From assembly GCA_031390755.1 (NCBI GenBank), contig JANMTS010000185.1, positions 1 through 64,000 of the forward strand: a stretch of 64,000 nt of DNA, given 5' to 3'. A program made the translations under genes and the position numbers. Under the pieces are notes generated by a model that ran no database searches, was not told where the DNA came from, and saw nothing but the letters and a program-made list of their open reading frames with translations. Positions 33,500-42,578 of the stretch are shown one piece after another. The first letter of the stretch is position 1, and each line of letters opens with the position of its first letter. Origin of the DNA: DATMER01 sp031390755. GTDB lineage: Bacteria > Acidobacteriota > Thermoanaerobaculia > Multivoradales > UBA5704.

Positions 33500-34567
33500 T
33501 CAGATCTCCCGGTACAGCCAGCGGCGGAGCGGGGCGAGGCGATTCTGCACGCTCTCCCAGTCGGAATCGATCAGCCACAGGGTGGCGGCGACCGACGACA
33601 GCAGGGAGTTGCCGTCCTGGGGGGTGAAACAGAAGCCGTACACCTCGCGGTTGTTGCGGACGGTGACCGTCGGCAGCACGATCACGGTCTGCGACAGGAT
33701 GCGTCCGTAGTACCCGTGATCGCGGCCGAAGCTGAAGATCAGGTTGGCGTAGCGCTTGTCCGTGACCGCCACCCGGGGGTTCTCCTTCAGGCGGTTCTTG
33801 ATCTCGTCGAGCGCCATGTCCCGGGTCAGCTCCAGGTTGAACCAGATGGAGTGCATGTACTGGGTGTTGAGCTTGACCGCGCTGGAGAACAGGTTGAGCC
33901 GCTTGTCCAGGGTCTCGAACACGTGGTGGGCGTCGCGGGCGTGGTGGGTGCCGAACTCGGGGTCGTCGTGCTTGCCGACGTTCGGGGCCGGCACGAAGCC
34001 GTCCGCCGCCGAGATGTCGTTCGCCCGCCGCATGCAGACGAAGGTGCCCTTGCGCAGGCAGTACTCCTGGTCCGGCCCCTCGTCGCAGACGGTCTTGATG
34101 AGCGTCGCGATGTTGTGCGTGTTGCAGGAGACGATCTGGAGGTAGCGGTCCTCGCCGGCGATCAGGGTCTCGTCGTTGACGCCGCGGGCGTAGGGCTTGC
34201 CGAAGCCGAACTCGCTGCCCTGCGCGAGGAATCCCTTGGGGCCGGTGATGCCCTCGTAGATCCGCTCCTTGTTCTCGTTGCCGGCCGGGGTGCAGTCGAG
34301 CACCACGGTGGCGCGCTCCAGCGCCTCGCGGGCGTCGTAGGTCGGCTCGTGGCCGAGCCGCTCGAACTCGCCGCGGACGTCCTCGTCGACCGCCAGCTTC
34401 GCGCCGCGCTCCATCAGATGCCGCAGGCGGGACCGGTCGGAGGCCAGCGGCGTCCGCTTGTGGAACGTGACCTCATCGATTCCCATCTTCTCGCGGAAAT
34501 CGGTGAACAGGCCGATCAAAGGCTCTCCGATCGTGCCCGTTCCCACGATATGGACGATCCTCTTCAT
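33500..34567 (-). CDS. Type II GAPDH-like NAD(P)-binding protein
   Basis: The 355-residue protein starts with a Rossmann motif (IVHIVGTGTIGEPLIGLF), then DCTPAGNENKERIYEG and a catalytic-type Cys in QIVSCNTHNIATL. These match the archaeal type II glyceraldehyde-3-phosphate dehydrogenase fold (DATPxGxGxxN and SCNTTG). The substrate is unproven; His and Asn replace the usual Thr-Gly after SCNT. The ATG at 34567 follows GAGGG. It is divergent from nrdJ. It may be a bacterial side branch with a different substrate. Confidence 0.65.
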   Translation of the reverse strand: MKRIVHIVGTGTIGEPLIGLFTDFREKMGIDEVTFHKRTPLASDRSRLRHLMERGAKLAVDEDVRGEFERLGHEPTYDAREALERATVVLDCTPAGNENKERIYEGITGPKGFLAQGSEFGFGKPYARGVNDETLIAGEDRYLQIVSCNTHNIATLIKTVCDEGPDQEYCLRKGTFVCMRRANDISAADGFVPAPNVGKHDDPEFGTHHARDAHHVFETLDKRLNLFSSAVKLNTQYMHSIWFNLELTRDMALDEIKNRLKENPRVAVTDKRYANLIFSFGRDHGYYGRILSQTVIVLPTVTVRNNREVYGFCFTPQDGNSLLSSVAATLWLIDSDWESVQNRLAPLRRWLYREI

Positions 34568-34850
34568 GGGTGCCCTCACTGAAAAGTGTTGGGTCGGTGT
34601 CCGCCTGGGTGAAGCAGAGCGGTCGGGAGGCTGGAGATTAACACAGGCCGCGCCGGGAGAAATTCGTCCCAGGGCCGACCGGTCTTTTCCACAACATCCC
34701 AGAGATGCTGGAAATTCTACACGCCGCGTCTCCGGCACACTCCGATCCTCGGGCGAACGGGGAAACAGGCCGTGGTAAAGCTTTCCTCGGCCCGGGTTTT
34801 GCACTCGTTTTCCACCGGATTTCCGCCTACACCTGGGTGCATTCGGGGGC

Positions 34851-34879
34851 TTGACCACAAGATCTAGTGGTTCTAAGCT
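34851..34879 (+). promoter_or_regulatory. nrdJ promoter with NrdR-like box in the spacer
   Basis: TTGACC (34851-34856) and TAAGCT (34874-34879) are spaced by 17 bp. The palindrome ACCACAAGATCTAGTGGT (34854-34871), matching itself at 16 of 18 positions, covers the spacer and resembles NrdR boxes (ACACwATATwGTGT type). A weaker ACAC...GTGC site lies about 20 bp upstream. NrdR represses ribonucleotide reductase genes when dATP is high. The rest of the 359-bp gap (34568-34926) holds no gene that I can support. Confidence 0.6.
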
Positions 34880-34926
34880 CACTGAGCAACGGACCTTCCC
34901 GAGCAGATCCCAGAAGGAGAACAGCG

Positions 34927-37761
34927 ATGATCCAACCGGTGGTACAGGAGCAGGGCATGGGCGGCAGAGCGTCGGTTTCCACGGCCGAGGGCCTTTCCAA
35001 AGGCGTCGGCGCTGCCCGGAAGGGTCTGACCTTCCAGCGCTTCTATACCACTGCGGGCACGAGCCCCTTCGACACGGTCGAATGGGAGCTGCGCGACGCG
35101 ATCATCAGCAATGAGAAGGGCGAGCGGGTCTTCGAGCAGAAGGGCGTCGAGTTCCCGAAGGCCTGGTCCCAGACCGCGACCAACGTGGTGGTGAGCAAGT
35201 ACTTCCGCGGCCAGCTCGGCACGCCGGAGCGCGAGCGCAGCGTGCGCCAGCTCATCTCCCGGGTCTCCGACACGGTCGCCGAGTGGGGCCGGGACGGCGG
35301 CTACTTCGCGACCGCGGACGACGCGGACACGTTCCACGCCGAGCTGACCCACATCCTTCTCTACCAGCACGCCTGCTTCAACTCGCCGGTCTGGTTCAAC
35401 GTCGGCATCGAGCCCAGGCCGCAGTGCTCGGCCTGCTTCATCAACTCGGTCGACGACACGATGGACTCCATCCTGACGCTCGCCAAGACCGAGGGCATGC
35501 TGTTCAAGTACGGCTCCGGCACCGGCAGCAACCTCTCCAAGCTGCGCTCGTCGCGCGAGGTGCTGGCGGGCGGCGGCACGGCCTCCGGACCGGTCTCCTT
35601 CATGCGCGGCTTCGACGCCTTCGCGGGCGTCATCAAGAGCGGCGGCAAGACCCGCCGCGCCGCCAAGATGGTCATCCTCGACGTCGACCACCCGGACATC
35701 GAGGAGTTCATCCGCTGCAAGGAGGTCGAGGAGCGCAAGGCCTGGGCCCTGATCGACGCGGGCTACAACGGCAGCTTCAACGTCGTCGGCGGCGCCTACG
35801 ACTCCGTGGCCTACCAGAACGCCAACCACTCCGTGCGGGTGACCGACGACTTCATGAACGCCGTCCTCAAGAACGGCGAGTGGCAGAGCCGCGCCCGGAC
35901 CGGCGACCACAAGCCCATGGGCACCTTCAAGGCCCGCGAGCTGATGCGGACGATGTCCGAGGCCGCCTGGGTCTGCGGCGATCCCGGGATGCAGTACGAC
36001 ACCACGATCAACGACTGGCACACCTGCGCCGCCACGGACCGGATCAACGCCAGCAACCCGTGCTCCGAGTACATGTTTCTCGACGACACGGCGTGCAACC
36101 TGGCGTCGCTCAACCTGATGAAGTTCTACGATGCCGACGCCGGATTCGACGTGGACAGCTTCCGCCACACCTGCGAGGTGGTGATCTCGGCCATGGAGGT
36201 GCTCGTCGGCAATGCGAGCTACCCGACGCCGAGGATCGAGGCCAACTCGCACAAGTTCCGCCCGCTGGGCATCGGCTACGCCAACCTCGGCGCCCTGCTC
36301 ATGGCGCGCGGCGTGCCGTACGACGCCGAAGCCGGCCGCGACTACGCGGCGGGGATCACGGCGCTCATGAGCGGCGCCTCCTACGCCCAGTCCGGCCGGA
36401 TCGCCGAGGCCATGGGGCCGTTCCAGGAGTTCGAGACGAACCGCGCCCCCATGACGCGGGTGATGCGCAAGCACCGCGACGCGGTCAAGCGGATCAACAC
36501 GGCCCACGTGCCGCTGGAGATCCTCCAGGCCGCCCGCCAGTCCTGGGACGAGACCGTGGAGCTCGGCGAACGCGCCGGCCTGCGCAACAGCCAGATCTCG
36601 GTGCTCGCGCCCACCGGCACGATCGCCTTCATGATGGACTGCGACACCACCGGCGTCGAGCCGGACATCGCGCTCGTCAAGTACAAGAAGCTGGTCGGCG
36701 GCGGCATGATCAAGATCGTGAACAACACGGTCCCGATCGCCCTCAAGCGCCTGGGTTACGACAAGGAGGAGATCCGCGCCGTCGTCGAGTTCATCGACGA
36801 GAACGACACGATCGAGGGCGCGCCCTTCCTCAAGGAAGAGCACCTCGCGGTCTTCGACTGCGCCATCAAGCCGGCCCTGGGCTCGCGCTCCATCCACTAC
36901 AAGGGCCACCAGAAGATGCTGGCCGCGGTGCAGCCGTTCATCTCGGGCGCGATCAGCAAGACGATCAACATGCCCGAGGATTCGACGCCGGACGACATCT
37001 TCCAGGCCTATATCGAGGGCTGGGAGATGGGGCTCAAGGCGGTGGCGATCTACCGCGACAACTGCAAGCGGAGCCAGCCGCTGTCGACGAAGAAGTCCGA
37101 GTCGCCGACGGCGCTCGCCACGGCTTCCGCGATGGCTGCCGCCACCGCTTCGGTCGTCCCGCTCCAGGAGCGCCGCGCCGTGCGCCGCAAGCTGTCGGAC
37201 GAGCGCCACGCGATCACCCACAAGTTCAAGATCAACGAGCACGAGGGCTACCTGACCGTCGGCCTGTACGAGGACGGCCAGCCGGGCGAGATCTTCCTGG
37301 TCATGGCCAAGGAAGGGTCGACCATCTCCGGCCTTATGGACGCGTTCGCCACGTCGATCTCGATCGCGCTCCAGTACGGGGTGCCGCTCCAGACGCTGGT
37401 GGACAAGTTCAGCCATACCCGGTTCGAGCCCTCGGGCTTCACCAAGAACCCGGAGATCCCGATCGCCAAGTCGATCACGGACTACATCTTCCGCTGGCTG
37501 GCGTCGAAGTTCCTCACCCGGGAGCAGAAGGAGGCGGCGGGGGTGATCCTGCGCGACGAGCCGATGCCTGCGATCCCGCTGCTCGGCGGCGGCCGTCTCG
37601 AATCGGTTCCGGTCGCGGAGATGGTGACCGAGTCGACGACCAAGGTGACCTTCCTCTACCAGCAGGACGCGCCGCCCTGCCACGACTGCGGCTCGATCAT
37701 GGTCCGCAACGGCAGCTGCTACAAGTGCCTGAACTGCGGCTCGACGAGCGGCTGCAGCTAG
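34927..37761 (+). CDS. nrdJ: Class II (adenosylcobalamin-dependent) ribonucleotide reductase
   Basis: The 944-residue enzyme reduces ribonucleotides using a B12-derived radical, without oxygen. Visible features are the active-site loops with NPCSEYMFLDDTACNLAS (radical Cys and Glu), FNSPVWFN and CSACFINSVDD, PTGTIAFMMDCDTTGVEP, and a C-terminal Cys-rich tail CHDCGSIMVRNGSCYKCLNC that binds metal and may shuttle electrons. AGAAGGAG precedes the ATG. The promoter carries an NrdR-like box. A strong terminator follows. Confidence 0.96.
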   Translation: MIQPVVQEQGMGGRASVSTAEGLSKGVGAARKGLTFQRFYTTAGTSPFDTVEWELRDAIISNEKGERVFEQKGVEFPKAWSQTATNVVVSKYFRGQLGTPERERSVRQLISRVSDTVAEWGRDGGYFATADDADTFHAELTHILLYQHACFNSPVWFNVGIEPRPQCSACFINSVDDTMDSILTLAKTEGMLFKYGSGTGSNLSKLRSSREVLAGGGTASGPVSFMRGFDAFAGVIKSGGKTRRAAKMVILDVDHPDIEEFIRCKEVEERKAWALIDAGYNGSFNVVGGAYDSVAYQNANHSVRVTDDFMNAVLKNGEWQSRARTGDHKPMGTFKARELMRTMSEAAWVCGDPGMQYDTTINDWHTCAATDRINASNPCSEYMFLDDTACNLASLNLMKFYDADAGFDVDSFRHTCEVVISAMEVLVGNASYPTPRIEANSHKFRPLGIGYANLGALLMARGVPYDAEAGRDYAAGITALMSGASYAQSGRIAEAMGPFQEFETNRAPMTRVMRKHRDAVKRINTAHVPLEILQAARQSWDETVELGERAGLRNSQISVLAPTGTIAFMMDCDTTGVEPDIALVKYKKLVGGGMIKIVNNTVPIALKRLGYDKEEIRAVVEFIDENDTIEGAPFLKEEHLAVFDCAIKPALGSRSIHYKGHQKMLAAVQPFISGAISKTINMPEDSTPDDIFQAYIEGWEMGLKAVAIYRDNCKRSQPLSTKKSESPTALATASAMAAATASVVPLQERRAVRRKLSDERHAITHKFKINEHEGYLTVGLYEDGQPGEIFLVMAKEGSTISGLMDAFATSISIALQYGVPLQTLVDKFSHTRFEPSGFTKNPEIPIAKSITDYIFRWLASKFLTREQKEAAGVILRDEPMPAIPLLGGGRLESVPVAEMVTESTTKVTFLYQQDAPPCHDCGSIMVRNGSCYKCLNCGSTSGCS

Positions 37762-37828
37762 GCTCGAAACGACGTTCGCTCGCGATCGATCCGAGGGGGA
37801 GCGGGCATCCGCTCCGGTGTCCCAGGAA

Positions 37829-37854
37829 GGGGAGCGGGAATCCGCTCCCCTTTT
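37829..37854 (+). terminator. Intrinsic terminator after nrdJ
   Basis: A perfect 9-bp stem (GGGGAGCGG with CCGCTCCCC) closes a GAAT loop and is followed by TTTT. A partial copy of the same sequence lies about 30 bp upstream. Confidence 0.85.
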
Positions 37855-37905
37855 CGCTTGTTCCCGGGTTGGAACCCCCTGGGGTCACCCTATCCTTCCG
37901 GAGCC

Positions 37906-38424
37906 ATGACCATGACGCACACCACCCGCAGCCGCCGCCCGTCCGTCCTGATGGCCACCGTGGCCTTCTCGTTGTTTCTTCTCTCCTGCCGGGACGGGAT
38001 CTCGGCCGCCAATCCGCCGGTCAACACGGACTTCCGCCTGAAGGCGGTGGACGGCCGCACGATCGGCCCGAAGGACTTCCGGGGCCGGGTCGTGGTCGTG
38101 GACTTCTGGGCCACCTGGTGCATCCCCTGCCACCGGCAGGCGGAGATCCTCGAGTCGCTGCACAAGGAGTACAAGGGGAAGTCGGTGCAGTTCCTCGCCG
38201 CGAACGTGGGCGATGACGAGGCGACGGTGCGCTCGTTCCTGAAGAGCCGGCCGATCCCCTACCCGGTGCTGCTCGATCCGGAGGGCAAGGTGTCGATCCA
38301 GATGGGCGTGCTGGCGCTGCCGACGCTGATCGTGATCGACAAGACGGGGAAGGTGAGCTACACGAACGCGGGAGTCACGGAAGAGTCGACCCTGAGGAAA
38401 GTGCTGAAGAGCGCAGGAATCTAG
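37906..38424 (+). CDS. TlpA-like thioredoxin-fold lipoprotein
   Basis: The 172-residue protein has a lipoprotein signal (AFSLFLLSCRDG, LLSC lipobox) and a thioredoxin/AhpC-TSA fold with the CxxC redox motif in WATWCIPCHRQAE. The cis-Pro loop is LALPTLIVID. It probably reduces or exchanges disulfides in extracytoplasmic proteins, anchored to the membrane. Starts at 37906 and 37912 are both possible. It is not next to cytochrome c genes. Confidence 0.88.
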   Translation: MTMTHTTRSRRPSVLMATVAFSLFLLSCRDGISAANPPVNTDFRLKAVDGRTIGPKDFRGRVVVVDFWATWCIPCHRQAEILESLHKEYKGKSVQFLAANVGDDEATVRSFLKSRPIPYPVLLDPEGKVSIQMGVLALPTLIVIDKTGKVSYTNAGVTEESTLRKVLKSAGI

Positions 38425-38521
38425 GCTGAACGGGAGGGTGGGGAGGGGGAGAAGGGGATCAATCCGCCCTCCCCTCGCCGCGCGAGGGGAGGGACGGGGA
38501 GGGGAGAATGGGATCAACCTC

Positions 38522-39139
38522 CTACTGGAGGACGACGAGCGCCACGCGGCGGTTCTGGGACCGGCCCTCGCGGGTGCCGTTGTCCGAGACGCCCGCGGTC
38601 TCCCCGTAGGAGATCACGTTCATCCGGTGGAGCGGCATCTTGTGATGCTGGCTCAGGTAGCGGCGGACCGCCTCGGCCCGCAGCAGGCCCAGCTCCTCGT
38701 TGTACTTCTCCGAGCCGACGCTGTCCGTGTGGCCCTGGATCTCGACGTAGACGTTCTTGTTCTGCGTCGTGAGCTGGCCGGCGAACTCGTCGAGAGCCGC
38801 CGCGGCCTCCGGCGAGAGGTCGGACGTGTCGAAGCCGAACTTCACCTTCTCGTCGGTGAGCACGGTCTCATAGAGCAGCTTGCCCTCGGCCAGCTTGCCC
38901 GCGTCCATGGCGCGCTGCAGGGCCTCCTGGGCCGTGCGCGAGGTCTCGCCAATCTGCTGCTCGTGGGTGTCGAGGCGGGTCTGGGCCTCTTCGACCTGGC
39001 CCTGGACCCCGTCGACCCTCGTACCGACCGCACCGGCTTCCTGGCGGACGTATTTCTTGGTGGCGCATCCGGTGGCGGAGAGCGCGGAGAGCACCACGAT
39101 CAATCCCAGCGTAACGAACGACAGCTTGTTGCGGACCAT
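38522..39139 (-). CDS. OmpA/Pal-type peptidoglycan-binding lipoprotein
   Basis: The 205-residue protein has a lipobox (LSALSATGC), a coiled-coil segment (about residues 30-85) and a C-terminal OmpA domain. VYVEIQGHTDSVGSEKYNEEL and the later NRRVALVVL carry the Asp and Arg that bind diaminopimelate in peptidoglycan. It likely links the outer membrane to the wall. It is 61 nt downstream of the VWFA gene on the same strand. Confidence 0.9.
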   Translation of the reverse strand: MVRNKLSFVTLGLIVVLSALSATGCATKKYVRQEAGAVGTRVDGVQGQVEEAQTRLDTHEQQIGETSRTAQEALQRAMDAGKLAEGKLLYETVLTDEKVKFGFDTSDLSPEAAAALDEFAGQLTTQNKNVYVEIQGHTDSVGSEKYNEELGLLRAEAVRRYLSQHHKMPLHRMNVISYGETAGVSDNGTREGRSQNRRVALVVLQ

Positions 39140-39200
39140 GAAGTCCTCCTTGGCTTGGGAGCCGGCCCTCTTGGGACAGGCTCATGAGAGTCCTGCGGTT

Positions 39201-40181
39201 TCAGCCGCCGTTCCCCTGACTGGCGGGAGGCGGCCCCTTGTAGCCGCGCCGGAACTGCACGGTGCGGTCACCCGACTTGACCTCCACCTTGACATCTCTC
39301 TGCCGCGAGGTTCCCTCGCCGGTCGGAAACCCGAGCACGTACTGGTGCCGGAGATCGTCAAGAATGGCGGCCAAGGCCTTCTCCAACTCGGTCTTGTTCG
39401 CGATGGCGTGGTAGCGCCCGCCGGTGGTGGCGGCGAGCAGGCTGAGCACATCGGCGTAGCGGTAGACCTTCTTGCCCTTGTCGGTGAGCTCGAAGGGGTT
39501 GCCCGAGCCGAGCCCGATCACGTAGACCGGAAGCTGGGCCTTGCGGACCAGATCCCGCGCCGCCTCCGGGTCGACGCGGCTCGCGTTGTCGATTCCATCC
39601 GTGATCAGCAGGGCGAACCGCTTCGGGTTGTGACCCTCGTTCGAGATCGCCGGCACCGCGGCCACGGCGTCGTGGAGAGCGGTCGTGCCGTAGCCCTTCC
39701 AGCTGTCCACCGCCTCCCGCAGCACGGCGAGATCGGAGGTGAAGGGCACGTCCACGGTGCGCTCGCCGCTGGCGAAGGTCGCGATGGCGAATTCGTCGCC
39801 CTTGAGCGAGCGGTCCAGGAAGAAGCGGACCGCCTCCTGGCTCGCCTGCAGGCTCGACCCCTCCATGCTGCCGGAGACGTCCTGGAGAAAGACGATGCTC
39901 GCCGGAGCCTCCGACCGCCGCTCGAAGCTGTCGATCTTGACCGGCTTGCCGTCCACCAGCAGCCGGAAGTCGTTCTCGTCCAGCCGGTCCGAATACCCCG
40001 CGCCCGAACGGACGACCAGGGGCACCAGCACGTAGCCGACTGAAACCTCCTCCTCGACCTCGAACACGGGAGCCGCGGGCTCGGTCTGGGCCTCCGCAGG
40101 GAGCGGCGCCGCCGTCAGGGCAGCTCCGATCGTGGCGGCGATCAACCAGGGAAGCCGGGGCTGAAAACGAGTCCGTCTCAT
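39201..40181 (-). CDS. VWFA-domain secreted protein (acidobacterial type)
   Basis: A 326-residue protein with a signal peptide (about residues 1-31). A beta-rich segment (VSVGYVLVPLVVRSGAGYSD, DFRLLVDGKPVKI) precedes a von Willebrand A domain with an intact MIDAS: DVSGS (DxSxS), then Thr in GTTALHDAV and Asp in ITDGIDN. Proteins of this layout are abundant in Acidobacteria. It probably mediates metal-dependent protein binding at the cell surface. AGGGGAC precedes the ATG at 40181. Confidence 0.88.
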   Translation of the reverse strand: MRRTRFQPRLPWLIAATIGAALTAAPLPAEAQTEPAAPVFEVEEEVSVGYVLVPLVVRSGAGYSDRLDENDFRLLVDGKPVKIDSFERRSEAPASIVFLQDVSGSMEGSSLQASQEAVRFFLDRSLKGDEFAIATFASGERTVDVPFTSDLAVLREAVDSWKGYGTTALHDAVAAVPAISNEGHNPKRFALLITDGIDNASRVDPEAARDLVRKAQLPVYVIGLGSGNPFELTDKGKKVYRYADVLSLLAATTGGRYHAIANKTELEKALAAILDDLRHQYVLGFPTGEGTSRQRDVKVEVKSGDRTVQFRRGYKGPPPASQGNGG

Positions 40182-40253
40182 GGCGTCCCCTAAGCTTTGC
40201 AAGAGGCGGACCAGAAGTGGGATGATGCTGATTCCAAAGGAAGGGGGAGTCCC

Positions 40254-40529
40254 ATGAGCGACGACATCGACATCCGAAACCTGTCCATCAAGTGTGGATA
40301 TTGCAATACGTACCAGACTCTCGCCCGCTACTCCCGGCGGGACGACTGGAACGTCTACACCTATGAGTGCGAGAACGACACCTGCGACCCGGACAAGAGC
40401 CGGACGCTCCTGGAGGTGCCGCGGCATCTGGACGTGTTCGGGCGGCGCGACCCCGAGTGGCGGGGCGGCGGCAAGCACGGGGAATGGGGGGAGACTGGAG
40501 AGGGGTCGGAGCCGCCGCCGCAGGAGTAG
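40254..40529 (+). CDS. Small zinc-ribbon-like protein
   Basis: A 91-residue protein with CxxC (KCGYCNTYQ) and CxxxxC (CENDTC), likely one zinc ribbon, and an acidic Gly/Pro-rich tail. GGGGGAG precedes the ATG. It is divergent from the VWFA gene and converges on holA. No function can be assigned. Confidence 0.7.
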   Translation: MSDDIDIRNLSIKCGYCNTYQTLARYSRRDDWNVYTYECENDTCDPDKSRTLLEVPRHLDVFGRRDPEWRGGGKHGEWGETGEGSEPPPQE

Positions 40530-40547
40530 GGGCGGGGCCGCCCCTAC
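40526..40547. repeat. GTAGGGGC-family palindrome at convergent gene ends
   Basis: Two perfect 10-bp arms (GTAGGGGCGG and CCGCCCCTAC) around GG. It overlaps the stop codon of the zinc-ribbon gene and the last codons of holA, and may end transcription in both directions. Confidence 0.65.
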
Positions 40548-42058
40548 GGCCTCCGGCCTGTCGCCCCCGCCCCCGCAGACACTACCCGGGCCACCAGGTC
40601 GGCCAAAGCGGCATCCGCCTGGCTGCTCTCGCCCTTGAGTTGCAGCTCGGTCTCCAGGACATCCGAGGGGAGCCGGGCGAGCATCGCCTCGGGGAGGCGC
40701 GAGGCTGCCAGATAGGCGCGGTACAGCCGGAAGGGATGAAGCCCGGCGAGCGGATTCTTGCCTCCGCCGGGCAGCTCCCCCTGGAGCACCGGGGCCAGGC
40801 GGTCCTTGAAGCGGGCGAAGTTGCCCTCCCCGCCCGGCACGCGGGCGGCGCGCATCATGCCGCGGATCGCGGTGAGCTGCCGGCAGAACGAGGCGAACAG
40901 CGAGAAGAAGGTCAGCCGGGCGGCGAGCGGATCGTCGGCGGAGGTCAGCAGGCGGTGCAGGCGGTCGAGCGCTTCCGCCGCGCGGCCCATGCCCACGGCC
41001 TCTAGAAGCTGCCAGACATCCTCCTCGCCGCGGTCCTCCACGTTCTGCTCGACCAGGCGGCGGGTGATCCGGCCCTCCTTCACGCCCTCACCGATAAGGC
41101 CGGCCAGCTTGCGGTACTCGCCCGCGAGCCGCGCCGTCGAGTCGGCCTCGATGCCGGCGTCCTTCCCCGCCCCCCCCGCCCCCTTATTACTGCGGGAGTC
41201 CTCCTTGCGCAGGGTCCGGCGGGCCAGCTCGGCGAGGGCGTCCGAGGCGATGCTCACGCCGGTCTGGCGCTCCATCTCCTCGGCCAGCAGCTCGAGGCCC
41301 TGGAAGCCTCCGCGCTCGGCCTCGACGGAGCCGACCGCCAGCACGGCGGTGCGCTCCGCGAGCAGCTTGACGACCGGGTGGTCCTTCGCCACCGAGCGCT
41401 CGGCCAGGATCAGGACGTGCCCGTCCGGCAGGCCGCCGCGGACGGCGTCGGAAAGCTCCGCGAGATCGCCGACGCCGACGCCCTGGATGCCCTCCTTGAC
41501 GGCGGCTTCCAGCAGGGCGACGAGCCCGGACCGCAGCTCTTCCACCTGCTTCTTGCCGCGCGCCCGTCCGCCCTTGGCGCTGCGGTCGCCTTCGAAGGCC
41601 CAGGCCGGCAGGCTGGACAGCACGCGCTCCGGAGACCCGGCGGCCGGATCGGTGTCGAAGAGATGGAGGGCCTGGACGAGGCGCGACGCCGCCTGCCGCT
41701 CGCGGGAGCCGAGCGTCTCCCTGGAGGAGAGCGGTGACAGCGGAAGTGCCTCCGCCGCGTCGTCGATGAGCCCGGCTGCGGCGTTGCGGTCCGCGAAGAT
41801 GGCGGTGTCCAGGGCCAGGATGACCTTGGCGCCGCCGAACAGCGAATAGGTGCGGAGATCCTGGAGGATGGGGCCGAGCGACGGCGGATGCCGGTGGACC
41901 TCCACGCGGTCCGCGGGAAGCCCATGCGCCGCCGCCAGAGCCTCGGCGGCTCGGACGGCGGCGGGCTCGGCAAGCACGAGGTCGCCGTGGACCACGAGGA
42001 TCTGTGATCCGCTGCGCCCGAGACGGGCGACGAAGCTGTCGACGGACGCCGTCATCAC
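40544..42058 (-). CDS. holA: DNA polymerase III delta subunit (clamp loader)
   Basis: HolA opens the sliding clamp. The protein shows the family layout: an N-terminal domain with DLRTYSLFGGAKVILALD (about residues 65-82), central LLAERTAVLAV, and the C-terminal collar helices with LTFFSLFASFCRQL and NPLAGLHPFRLYRAYLAA. At 504 residues it is long for HolA (about 340), with inserts of about 50-90 residues near 110-200 and an acidic/Gly stretch near 295-310. It starts with GTG followed directly by ATG. Confidence 0.85.
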   Translation of the reverse strand: MMTASVDSFVARLGRSGSQILVVHGDLVLAEPAAVRAAEALAAAHGLPADRVEVHRHPPSLGPILQDLRTYSLFGGAKVILALDTAIFADRNAAAGLIDDAAEALPLSPLSSRETLGSRERQAASRLVQALHLFDTDPAAGSPERVLSSLPAWAFEGDRSAKGGRARGKKQVEELRSGLVALLEAAVKEGIQGVGVGDLAELSDAVRGGLPDGHVLILAERSVAKDHPVVKLLAERTAVLAVGSVEAERGGFQGLELLAEEMERQTGVSIASDALAELARRTLRKEDSRSNKGAGGAGKDAGIEADSTARLAGEYRKLAGLIGEGVKEGRITRRLVEQNVEDRGEEDVWQLLEAVGMGRAAEALDRLHRLLTSADDPLAARLTFFSLFASFCRQLTAIRGMMRAARVPGGEGNFARFKDRLAPVLQGELPGGGKNPLAGLHPFRLYRAYLAASRLPEAMLARLPSDVLETELQLKGESSQADAALADLVARVVSAGAGATGRRP

Positions 42059-42118
42059 CCCTCCTGAAAAAGGTGCTCAGTCCCGACAGGGGCTCAGCCC
42101 TGAAAGGGGCTCAAGCCA

Positions 42119-42535
42119 TCACATCTCGGCTTCGAGCATGCCGCGCTCGACCAGCTCCTGACAGTCGATGCAGAAGCGCGTCCAGGGAACCGCGTCGAGA
42201 CGCAGGGGGTTGATCGCATTGGCACAGTTGGCGCACCGGCCGTAGCTCCCCTTGTCCATGCGTTGGAGCGCGTCCTCGATCTGGAGGAGCCGCTGGCGTT
42301 CGGAATCCGACAGGGAGAACATCAACTCCCGGTTGTAGTGGTTGTTCGCCCGGTCGACGATGTCCTCGGTGCCGTCGTCGGCCGATTCCTGACCGGCCTT
42401 GACGTCCTGGTTGTACATCGCGTCCATCTCGCGCCGCTGCTCCAGCAGCCGGACGCGCAGGGCATCGTACTGGCCCTGGTCCTGAGGAACAACGTCAGCC
42501 GTGGGGGCCGTCTTGGCCTTCTGTGTCTTGGCCAC
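42119..42535 (-). CDS. DksA/TraR-family C4 zinc-finger protein
   Basis: A 138-residue protein with an N-terminal coiled coil and a C-terminal zinc finger CANCANAINPLRLDAVPWTRFCIDC (in outline CxxC-x17-CxxC). The acidic DxxDxA-like tip motif is represented by DIVDRANNH. Such proteins bind RNA polymerase through the secondary channel and modulate transcription, often with ppGpp. It lies between holA and rlmH on the same strand. Confidence 0.9.
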   Translation of the reverse strand: MAKTQKAKTAPTADVVPQDQGQYDALRVRLLEQRREMDAMYNQDVKAGQESADDGTEDIVDRANNHYNRELMFSLSDSERQRLLQIEDALQRMDKGSYGRCANCANAINPLRLDAVPWTRFCIDCQELVERGMLEAEM

Positions 42536-42578
42536 TCTTGCGGTCTCCTTTCAACTCTTCTTCCAGCACAACAGGCTC

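Noticed and set aside
34568..34926. Cobalamin riboswitch before the B12-dependent nrdJ
   Set aside because: I could not find the conserved B12-box or a convincing aptamer fold; the NrdR-like promoter explains the region better.
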